NCBI GenBank assembly: GCA_037039685.1
Contig: JAWNGF010000002.1
Coordinates: forward strand, 62,001 to 126,000
DNA length: 64,000 nt
Direction of reading: 5' to 3'
Origin: Ceratobasidium sp. AG-K
Lineage: Eukaryota; Basidiomycota; Agaricomycetes; Cantharellales; Ceratobasidiaceae
Shown here: positions 13,235-22,224 of the stretch, one piece after another
Numbering within the stretch: position 1 is the first letter of the stretch
How the letters are laid out: each line of letters begins with the position of its first letter
The notes under the pieces: generated by a model
What the model was told of the DNA's origin: nothing
What the model saw: only the letters and a program-made list of their open reading frames with translations
The model's database searches: none
Position numbers and translations under genes: made by a program

Positions 13235-15781
13235 ATGAACTCTGAGAAGGCGCACTTGCTGATCCCGTTGGATCCCAGTCATGGCCAACCGCGTACGCTT
13301 ACGCGTCGTGCGCTCCTCTGGGCTGGCCTGACTCTGGTTCGTGGCGTTTAGTCATAGATCTCAGTGTCCAAGTACTAAAATTTACCAGCTGGGGTATTGC
13401 ACGTATTCCAATATCAAGGGCAACCGGCTTGACCCAGTGACTCCCTTTACCGAGTCAACCGTGGCGGGTGGGATTGCATGGTGGGCGTGCCCTGACATTA
13501 CAACAACCGAGTGCGCGTATTTGACAGTCCCGAGAGACGTAAGGTTTTTTTCAACTGTTTTGCACGATCTAATCATTGGCTAGTACGCCCATCCTGAAGC
13601 AAATGACACGGTATCCATCTTTTTGCGCAAAATTCCGGCCACAGTGTCGCGGAAGGAGAACTTGGGGAGTATGCTCATCAACCCGGGCGTAAGTGATAAT
13701 TCTTGCGCTACAAAATAAGCTCCATGTCGTATACTTCGTAGGGCCCCGGCGGGTCAGGTAGTGGATTCGCTGCTACTTATGGGCCTAAGCTGAGTTCCAT
13801 AGTCGGTGGCCGATACGATATCATTGGATTCGACCCACGAGGAGTGAACATGACTCTCCCGAGGCTCGGATGCTACGAGACAGAGGCAGAGGCGCTTCAC
13901 ATGTCCTACAAACAGTCACTGTGAGTATTAGCTTTCCATTCCATCCAATGCTCAATATATGCCATAGACTCGGATACTCATACGACGCACGAGGTCCTCC
14001 TTCCCTTCCCTCTCTGAAACACGCAAGGCGTTGGAGCTTATGCATATAGCCAAACTGGACGCTTTGTTCAACGCCACGAGCCTAGCTTGCCAAACCCAAG
14101 GGAATAAGAGGATGTTGGAGTCGGTTAGTACTGCGCTCGTGGTGCAGGATATGGAGCGCATTGTGGACGCGTTGGGCGAAGATGGTCTGAATTTTTGGGG
14201 GTGAGTCCCGGGAAGTATGTCTCTATATGATCTAAGGATGGCTCGTAAAGGTTTTCGTATGGGACGGTATTGGGTTCTACGTTTGCTGCAATGCGCCCGC
14301 ACCTTGTAAAACGTATGGTTCTAGACGGGGTGGTCAACGCCGAGTCCTACCATAGGGATATTTACCAGTGGGGCGCTGATGCGATGACCGACACTGACAA
14401 GGTAGATAAGTGCTTTTTTACGCTCGCTCCCCTTCTCACTTTTTGAAGACATTGTCTGGCTTTCTTGACTCCTGTGCTAAGGCTGGCCCAGAGCGATGCG
14501 CATTTGCCAAGTCTCGTGATAGCGATGCAGCTTCGTTTGTCAACCTGCGATCTCGACTTGAGGGTCTGTATGAACAGCTAAGGAGAGAGCCGATGCCTGT
14601 ACCGAAATCCAAAATCGGCCCAGGTGTTCTCACTGCATCTAATGCAAAGTACTTGGTGTTTAGAGGCCTGTATGATCCTAAGGGCTGGCCTGACTTGGCC
14701 AAGTGTAGGTTTGACCGGATCCTTGCACATCTTAACGTTGACGTATTCTTGGTCCGGCGCAGCGATTGCTAAAGTCGAAGAAGGAGACCCGCAGTCCATG
14801 TACGATGGTGTTTATGCCTCGTATGCTGAGCTACGTCATGAAAACGGGGACAAGGTATGTATCATGCTCTTTTGTTCGGCCTGATCTAAGATAGTCGCCC
14901 CAGAACGTATTTAACCGGCCTATAGAGAAAAGCTACAATCAGTTAGCAAAATATTCTATTAGCTGCGGCGACTCCGGGCTCGCAGAACAAAAATCCTTGG
15001 ATGCCTATATGGACTAGTTCGTTCCACCTGTTCATCAATGGGAGAATAATTAACGGTATGATGTATAGCATACACGACATGGGCACACTTAGTTCAATCG
15101 GTGAAGCCTGGGCACTTTGGGCAGGATTTTGCAAAAATTGGAAGATGGAACCAATCCAACGCTACGTAGGACCTTGGAGCGTGGAAGAAGGGCTGAAAAG
15201 GACAAAGTGAGCGGATATATGCGGCTGATGAATGTTGTTGTGTACTGAACAGGCACACAGGTTTCCGATTTTATATGCAAGCTTGAACGCAGACCCTGTG
15301 ACCCCTTTGTTAGGTGCGGAGAAGATGGCCAAAGCATTTGGGAATGAGAGCGCGGCATTGTTGGTCCAAGAGGGGTGCGTTTCTAAAATCAGAGCATCAT
15401 CAGAGTAAGCTAACCTCCACACGCTACTCACTGTGCACAGATTTGGTCACTGCACGTACGTGGTCATCTTTCTATGCATCATAATTATCCTTACTCTTCA
15501 TGCAGGATTTCTCATCCCTCCCTCTGCTCTGCCAGAGTGTTTCGTGATTATTTTGTGGAGGGCAAAGTACCTGCACACGGGACTCGTTGCAAGCCTGAGT
15601 AAGCCTTTCCCCTCTTTTCTTGTTTGTATGTACTTAGACATACCTCTGCGGCAGACCTGGATACTTATTCCCGGGAAACAAAACCAAATTTGCCTCTCTT
15701 AATTCACCGGAAGACCAAAAACTATGGAAAGCCCTTGAGGGGCTGAGTAGTTTCCGCCCAAAACTTGACCTCTTTCCATGA
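13235..15781 (+). CDS. TAP-type alpha/beta hydrolase, copy 2 (+2 bp in exon 5)
   Basis: Tandem duplicate of the preceding hydrolase with the same 14-exon layout; most exon lengths match base for base (105, 179, 151, 92, 113, 138, 114, 15, 93, 127 nt). Catalytic elements are kept: G-FSYG-T, NADPVTP and FGHC. Exon 5 (13968-14200) is 233 nt against 231 in copy 1; the extra two bases fall in a TC-rich run near 14005-14016 and bring in a TAG about 11 codons later. An alternative acceptor AG at 13992-13993 would make exon 5 207 nt and restore the frame, dropping only the LGYSYDAR segment. So this may be a young pseudogene or a gene that shifted its splice site. Its intron 2 has a normal GT donor, unlike copy 1. 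Confidence 0.8.
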
Positions 15782-16212
15782 ACGAATTTGATTTTTTGAC
15801 CGGTCTGTGCGTAGCAGTTGGCGTGGGGCAACAATGTGATACCCCTTGGGCCATCCTACATGAGAAAGTGGGGTGCCCTTTTAATCTTCTTCGGCGTGCG
15901 TAGGACTAAATGCTCACGGTTTGTGGTGAAGGATCACACGGATCGCCACAGGCGACTCCTACTGTAACCCAGAGAAATGAGCCGTCCTCTCTGAATAAGC
16001 CCTTGTTTCTGACAAAATATATGACAAATTATCGAAAATCGGTATCAGACTTGTTCCAAGAGCGGAAGTATAGATTACCGGATCTGGTAGTTAATAATGT
16101 CTATTTTGGGTAATTGTGAATTGCCAATTTTGACAACAATAATTGCCTTGTCTAGTAATTAGGTCGCCCGGTTTGCCGTTGTGTTTGTCTCGCCAAACAC
16201 TTTCGAAGGTGG
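15782..16212. other. Intergenic, no gene seen
   Basis: Sequence between the hydrolase pair and the histidine-rich gene. No ORF or repeat of note was recognised; it probably carries the 3' region of the hydrolase and the upstream promoter of the next gene. Confidence 0.4.
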
Positions 16213-16239
16213 ATAAAAGGAGGGGGGGGGGGGGGGGGG
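16213..16239 (+). promoter_or_regulatory. TATA-like box followed by an 18-G tract
   Basis: GATAAAAGG at 16212-16220 is a TATA-like element about 90 bp before the chosen start codon of the histidine-rich gene. An uninterrupted run of 18 G follows at 16222-16239, between the TATA-like box and the probable transcription start. An ATG at 16242 lies too close to the TATA box to be a likely start, which supports the start at 16301. A G tract this long could form a quadruplex on the non-template strand and is probably length-variable. Confidence 0.45.
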
Positions 16240-16300
16240 CGTGATGCCTATCTCCCCACGACGAGAACTCTTTAGTGCAAGAGACTCGGGCTCGAAGGGC

Positions 16301-18362
16301 ATGGCCGTACTTTCACCACGTTTTACCTCGCTCCTCGCCTTTGTGGTCACGAGCACAATGCTTATGGCCGGATTCAGTGGGCTTCCATACCACTCTAACG
16401 TAAGTCCCCGCTCGTCCTCCGAGGCCGGGTTTGGTAGTTAACTGGGTTTGTTTGTATTTGTAGGTCGGTGATGTGGAGGAGCCGGGAGCGGCACTTGACC
16501 AACTCAACCATAACCTACCATTCCCTACTCTAGTTTCGCGACACAGTGACCTGGATTTGGAGGCTCGTAGCCATCATTATCATCGTGGATACCATCAAAG
16601 TGAACTCGAAGCCTTAGGTTCTGACTGGGATGGCACCAAACACCTTCACGGAGCCGGGGACCCAAATGTGATCTTTAGCCATAGGAGCCAGGGTCACACT
16701 TACCAGCGTTGGTACAGTTATCACCGCGGTCGTCCACTCCACAGCCTGAGCCTGAGGCCCGTTCTCGATACTTCACACAAGGACAAGAGGAGCCGGCACC
16801 ACCACCACCACCATCACGGAGGTCACCATCGGCATCATGGACATAGCACCAAATTCGATGCGAACAACCCCCTGGTTGTATCAGACAACAATGTACATAT
16901 CCATTCCCATTCGCACAAGCGTAGTCACGGCCACCGTCATGGACACCACAGTTACCACGATTACCACCAGCATCATGGAACGAAAATCTACTCTGACAAT
17001 CCACTGATCGTGTCGGGTGGTAATAACCATGTCCATAGTCACGCACACAAGCGGGGCTATCACCACGGGAAGCATCACCGACATGGTCATCATAGGCAAC
17101 ACAGCCATGGCCACCACAAGCATCACGGACACAGCATCAAGGTTTACGCGGATGATTCAGTTATTATTGGCGGCAACCACGTCCATGCTCATTCGCTCGA
17201 GGCACGCTCTAAACACGCTACGGGTACCCGCCGAACTTCCTCCAAGAAAGTTGACAGCCCGTACGGGGGCGAACTAGATGCAATTGATCAAGTCTCGGCT
17301 CATCCCTCATTGGTCTCGTTATTGCTTGACTCGGCATGGCAAGGACTTCACTTGGGGGCTGGAAATCTACCAGTTAGAAGGGCTCTCGAAGAGCGGAAAC
17401 TCTATGAACACCAACGTCAAGGAGGGCCGCTAGAGCTTACGGTCCTCAAAAGTCTGTCTGAAAAGCGAGGGATCGTCGATCCTTTACTTCCCCCGGTAGC
17501 CACTATTCCTGGTGTCGTGGGAGTTATCGACATAGTCAATACTGTTGCTCATACGGTTCCCAGTGAGCGGCTTGCCTCCTTAGTACGTACTTGTTCAGAT
17601 TGCAGGCCAATGAGACTAACGTACCTTCCAGATTGTTTCTCCCAGGCCTGGCAAAACGGGCATTCAGTCGGCTGGAAGCAAAGATTCACCCAGCTATATG
17701 ATCAACGCTAGCAACTCGACTTCGACCTCAATGTACTTGGTTCCCCAAGGTACACGGGCCGACCTTGGACCATCGGAGAAGGTTGTGTTGATCGCCATGT
17801 CCGTGCCTCAGTCTAAGGATGACTCCATCAAGGCGCGTACATACCACAACGTCATTCGGTACCAAGCTAAACTCTCCTCTAGGTGTACTGCGCTAGCTAC
17901 GACCCGAACTCGGCGTCTCCCTCACAGCTCTCATCTCAGCCTTGCGCTTACAATGTCAATGCCGGAATGGATATCAACAGTACTTCGACGCACTTCTCTC
18001 AGCGCTTCTCCTGGAATATCGAAGACGGTACAATCAACCCCCTATGGCTCAACCAAGCAGAGCCAGCGTTGGTCGACACAACCAACGCTCCAGGAGGTGC
18101 ATCCGATCCCGCGGATGCGGGTGGATATATCATCGGGGGCACATCTTCGCTTGGTGCAATGGGTGCCGAACCGTCCTCATCCAGAAAAATTGGCATGATC
18201 TTCAGGGCAAGTCCGGTCGGATCTTCATCTCAAGCTGGTAACTCCATGGAGTCCGTGCCTTCCTCCCCTCCCACTTTGGGATCCTTGAACAATACCGGAG
18301 GACAGCCTGGTACTTACCCTGACGAGGAAGCACCCAGCAGTGATCCCGATGGTTCATCGTAG
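16301..18362 (+). CDS. Secreted histidine-rich repeat protein with Kex2-type sites
   Basis: Exons 16301-16399, 16464-17582, 17632-17832 and 17883-18362 sum to 1899 nt, giving 632 aa. The first exon encodes a signal peptide (SLLAFVVTSTMLMAGFSG hydrophobic core). Residues 143-186 and 187-230 are two 44-residue modules, each preceded by and ending with Lys-Arg (K141-R142, K185-R186, K229-R230); a third diverged module follows at 231-281, with dibasic pairs at about 290 and 295. Each module has a His/Gly-rich half (up to seven His in a row) then a conserved TK-(F/I)-(D/Y)-(A/S)-(N/D)NPL-(I/V)V-S core and (H)VH-H-H end. Secretion plus Kex2 sites suggests processing into His-rich peptides that could bind metal; that is inference. 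The C-terminal part (VYCASYDPNS, FSWNIEDGTINPLWLNQ) is a separate conserved-looking domain I do not recognise. Intron 3 has a GC-AG pair. The stop at 18360-18362 is followed by over 300 open bases. Confidence 0.75.
16791..17226 (+). repeat. Three His-rich coding repeats
   Basis: Coding tandem repeat inside the histidine-rich gene: 16791-16922, 16923-17054 and about 17055-17207. The first two are exactly 132 nt (44 codons) and end in a Lys-Arg pair. The third is longer, with extra HGHH/HGHHKHHGH units, and ends HVHAHSLEAR rather than KR. The DNA is rich in CAC/CAT, so slippage is a plausible expansion mechanism. Confidence 0.8.
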
Positions 18363-18680
18363 GCTTCCCAGACCGGCGACATTGGGGCTTACGAGGACAG
18401 TACCGATAACTACGAGAATTTCCCTGATGAGGACGCCTCCTATGGTGTCCCGGAGAACGTGATCGAAGAGGATCTTATGACAGCCCAAGGCACGGATCCC
18501 GCACCTTCCACGGCCCTAGATCAAGTCGCCACCTCCGCTACTACAAGTACTGCTCAAGCCAAGGTGGTCACCTCCACTTTTACGATGCTGGTCGCTCCAA
18601 CTCAGCTGATGGGTGCTTCAGGGTCTTTCTCTTCGGTGGCTAATTCGGGAGGCACGGCCATTCCCAATGCCGTGCTCTAG
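18363..18680 (+). other. In-frame open extension after a TAG stop
   Basis: The frame of the histidine-rich gene stays open for 105 codons after the TAG at 18360-18362 and ends at a second stop at 18678-18680. The composition (Asp/Glu-rich, then Ser/Thr/Ala-rich, ending GSFSSVANSGGTAIPN) matches the low-complexity tail before the stop. It may be the former C-terminus cut by a nonsense change, or a readthrough extension. Confidence 0.45.
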
Positions 18681-19279
18681 ACAGCCTCAAGACGTGGATT
18701 CATTGTATTATAGATAGACTATTCAATGCAGCTTGCAGCGCTACTTCATTTGCATGTGATTGTCAACGTGTCAAACATCAACATCGGCCATGAATAGGTA
18801 GTGCCCTGTGCCAAGCATCATGGTTCCTGAGAGGCGCACCACTCGATAATTAATTCTAGTCTCTTGGAACTTGGTGAGTGGTTGTATGCGCGTAAATGAG
18901 GTGCTGTTAACAAGTCCTAGGACTTCGTAAATCGATTAATGGCCCCGCCTTCAACCTTGCCAAGTAAAATGACTTCGCGGCCGTTTTTCGTTGACGCTGA
19001 CAATAGAAAACTTGTTCGGACCTGGGTATCAAGAACCAGGGGCGCATGGGCCTTGGTAGAATGGTGCCCCAAAGATAAAATCTCCTAGGGGTTTTGACTA
19101 CCGTCAACGTTCACTTTTCCTGCCAACCACCCAGGTCCCATTTGACCTTCCATGTAGGCCCTTTGGTGCTCTTGATATATGGAGGCCTCTGAAATGACTG
19201 CGAACCTCCGTAGCTTGTAACCAGTCGGATTTAATCTGGTAACCGCTCCTTCCAAAACGCTACATTCATCGTATCAACG
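18681..19279. other. Intergenic, no gene seen
   Basis: Nothing recognised apart from a TATA-like GATATATGG near 19172, roughly 105 bp before the next start codon. Confidence 0.4.
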
Positions 19280-19986
19280 ATGTTCACTCGAGTAATCTAT
19301 TTCGTGTTAGCGCTTTCCGCCCTAGCTTTAGTCATGGCGCAGTCTGACCCTTCGGATGGCATTATCCACCACCGCGCCCTTGGAGGCAACGACATGCATA
19401 AACGTGCAAAAACCCCAAGGGAAGGGGCGGCCGGGTATGTCATTACTATTTTTACGTCAATAATAATGCTCTAATCGACGATTTCGAAGGCTACTTGGTT
19501 TGTGATCAAACACGTTCATCAATCTGTGATCTAATTGGGTTCCTGTTAGGTTTAAACCCGGACTTGGTCACTGTGGCGGGTATAACGGGGACAATGACAT
19601 GATTGTCGCTCTGCCCACGAAAATTTATGGCAATGGTCAATACTGTGGAAAGGTTCGCCCATCCGGTTTGTAGATACATGATTACCAACTAACGCCGAGC
19701 CTTTCCTTCTTTCAGCGGGTCAAGATTACTAATACCAAGAATGGAAAATCATGCTATGCTAAGGTTGTCGATAGCTGTCCAGGCTGCGGTAGCGGTGATT
19801 TGGGTGGGTGGCAATAAGTCTTCAAAGATGTTCCATGCCTAACATGCGAGTAGATGTGTCGCCCAAGGTATTTAGGGCGGTCGCCAAGAATTTGGACCAG
19901 GGGGTCGCTACTATCAATTGGGAGGTGAGGCCCATATCTTCCCTGCACACGGCTATTATGCTGAACCCATTGCACAGCTTGCTTAA
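19280..19986 (+). CDS. Small secreted double-psi beta-barrel protein (RlpA/expansin-like)
   Basis: Exons 19280-19434, 19550-19652, 19716-19803, 19854-19924 and 19978-19986 sum to 426 nt, giving 141 aa. The signal peptide spans about residues 1-20 (FVLALSALALVMA then Q). A Lys-Arg pair at 41-42 (MHKR) suggests removal of a propeptide. The mature part has the double-psi beta-barrel pattern of RlpA-like/loosenin proteins: GHCGGYNGDND near the start, GKSCYAKVVDSCPGCGSGDL with the conserved Asp, then DVSPKVFRAV. Such fungal proteins act on cell-wall polysaccharides without strong hydrolysis, and some are effectors. The last intron is chosen for its 53-nt size and preserved frame; the last two residues are the least certain. 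Confidence 0.8.
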
Positions 19987-20935
19987 TCTCCGTATCTTGT
20001 GGATTATGTTAACGGACTTTCCATCGCCTGTAGACATTCGTTTCTGTAGCTGTCATTCTATGTCTGTTTGCGCCGTAAGGTGTAATCTAAATCATTGTCC
20101 CTCCCACCATGTGTCCCCAGTCAGGCCAAGAGTTAAGTACTCAGCCTGAGGCATTCCTGATGCTTTTCACTCGGGACTTGTGTGCATTGGAGCGTGCACG
20201 GAGCAAAGCGAATGCGAGTCGCAAAAAGTTACCAATACCCAGTCGTTTGCGGATTTCTCCGCTGAGTACTGACAATTAGCAGCAGGACTTCCCAACGGTA
20301 CGATATCCCACCAAAATTGTGCCTGCATGCACGGCGTTGAGCGTTCGATCCGTAGGTTGTTCTCGAACATGGCGGGTATCGAGGGCGGTGGCGAGCATAT
20401 TCATATCGAAATTTGCCGACCGGGATGGGAGGTTCGAAGCAAACGTTCTATCGTACGTTGGAGGCGAGTTTGACTAGCTCACCGCAACCACTCGACACCG
20501 ACAGCTTGCGAACAACTGATAGCGACAGGAGCCAGGGCACTATGGCGTTTGGTGACCGAAATGAATGTGAGTGGCCGATCAGAGTGTTTGGGGTATAGAG
20601 AAGCTAATAGAGTCGTTAGTAGGGATGGTCGCAGCCAAGCTCAACCAACGCCAATCGAACGGGAAGCGGAACGCGCGACTTGCTTTTCGACCGAGCCTTG
20701 CGTGGATAGAACGACATGGCATTCCGTGAAGGGTCAAGTCTCTACAATTGGAAAGTTATGAGGAAGGAGAGGCGGATCTTGCTCGCTCATGTCAAGGGGT
20801 AGACTTTAGCTGGCACCGAGGAAAGTTAGTAAGCGTTCGCCAGCAGGGTGAAGCAACGTACAATGATTGCCGACTCTTCCCCACGCAGTGCGGTCCTGAA
20901 TGACTGTCGAACTGGCTCATCCTTGAATATTGGGA
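19987..20935. other. Intergenic, no gene seen
   Basis: About 950 bp with no protein family recognised on either strand. It includes the 3' flanks of the barrel protein (plus) and of the SNAP43-like gene (minus). Confidence 0.4.
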
Positions 20936-22082
20936 TCACTCCGATGCTCGACGCACGAGGCTGAGTAGGTGCCCACTGCGGAGCTCTGGATCCACCTCAA
21001 CGGGAACTCCTTCCCGCGCTAGCATATCTTCCGCGTTTTGGAGATTTTGACTAGTTTCCCGAATTGCGTCACTCGTTGCTTTGGCTCCTGCTGCGTTTGT
21101 CATATGCATACGGCGGCCTGTATAATCCGCAAAAGATGGAAGAGATCCTATTTCCCTAGAGGCCATGCGTGGAGAGTCCCCATCAAGGAAAGTCTGCAAT
21201 TCATCCACCGCGCGTCTTGCCGTTCGCAGTCGATTGGGGAGGGTCACGCGGCCGGGACCGCGGGGGAAAGGATCCTGGTCCGTGGTACTGATGGTGACGA
21301 ACGTCTGTGGAAGTACCGTGGGGTTTAACGGGCGTAGGTCGTAAACAGGCAATAATCTAAAGGCATCCCGCGAGATTAGGGTTGTGATAAGATGCGCGGC
21401 AACAAGCTTGCGGGGGCCTTGAAAGTTTAGGGGTACTTGAAAAAGCTGCAGGAGGTGATCTGCCATTCACCGCCGAAAATATCGCGATGCACCAGAAAAT
21501 GGCGACGCGCGTCAATCAGTTTTATGTACCAACAAAGGTTAAACCGGTATCAAATACGTACCGAGGGGAATAGGTATAGCCAGAATCTCATACAACTGTG
21601 CAGGTTGGGTCATGTGGAATGTGTACAATCCATAGAGTGCTCCGAGTCGCATCAGCGTGTCGGAGTAAGCAAGAGCAGCTTCTGTATTACACCAGTCGAT
21701 CATAACACGTAGGCCGAATCGAGAGCGTTAATGCCTAGCCTCACTCACCAATAAACATACGATGCAACACGTGTAAGAATGCGACCCGCCCGATGGGATC
21801 GAGACAGCGTAAGTGCACAAAGTTCCAGTTACTAGAAACCCAGCATTTTTTGAAGACAATAAAACTGTTGTCGTCTCCGAGCGTTCCGTTCTGGTCGGTG
21901 GTGTTACTCGAACGATCATGCGCCCCGTCATGATCGGAGCTCTTGTGCAAGCATTCGACAAACTCGATTAATAGGCTTTCAATATCCAGGCGTAAGGGCA
22001 CTATAAATGTATCCGAATAATAATATTCAGGTTGTAGCACAGGTAGAGCACCATGTAAAGCAACAGTTGGTCTTAAAGACAT
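20936..22082 (-). CDS. SNAP43/SNAPC1-like snRNA-activating complex subunit
   Basis: Exons (minus) 21749-22082, 21562-21681 and 20936-21459 sum to 978 nt, giving 325 aa. The pattern matches the SNAP43 domain: LRLDIESLLIEFVEC near the N-terminus, VFKKCWVSSNWNFVHLRC, then a helical run RLGALYGLYTFHMTQP leading to DHLLQLFQVPLN and AAHLITTLISRDAFRLLP. In animals SNAP43 is part of the complex that binds proximal sequence elements of snRNA genes and serves Pol II and Pol III; in fungi these homologues are divergent and little studied. The C-terminal about 120 residues are polar and not recognised. The assignment rests on remembered family pattern and should be tested by profile search. Confidence 0.65.
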
Positions 22083-22224
22083 GTTGGTGTTCGTCTGAAT
22101 GTCGGGCTGGGCACGTGATGCGATCTTCTCTTGTGATCAAATCCATTTGGCAAAGTCAAATGTTTCAAACAGTGTGTTTGGGCAATAAGTCCGTAGTATT
22201 GATACAACAAATCATTATAATAAT

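Noticed and set aside
16805..17130. CRISPR-like or satellite repeat array
   Set aside because: The repeats are coding, in frame, and vary by synonymous and conservative changes; spacing and context are not those of CRISPR.
16675..17132. Overlapping minus-strand ORFs across the His repeats
   Set aside because: Antisense of CAC/CAT-rich DNA gives Val/Met/Gly-rich ORFs by composition alone; the plus strand has signal peptide, introns and conserved modules.
17833..17882. Retained reading through 17833-17882 in the His-rich gene
   Set aside because: The unspliced frame gives a Ser/Arg-rich sequence without domain character, while the GC-AG splice restores VYCASYDPNS and FSWNIEDGTINPLW, which look conserved.
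22200..22220. Minus-strand ORF at 22073-22273 as a separate gene
   Set aside because: It overlaps the intergenic space between the SNAP43-like gene and the Zn2Cys6 gene and shows no family pattern.
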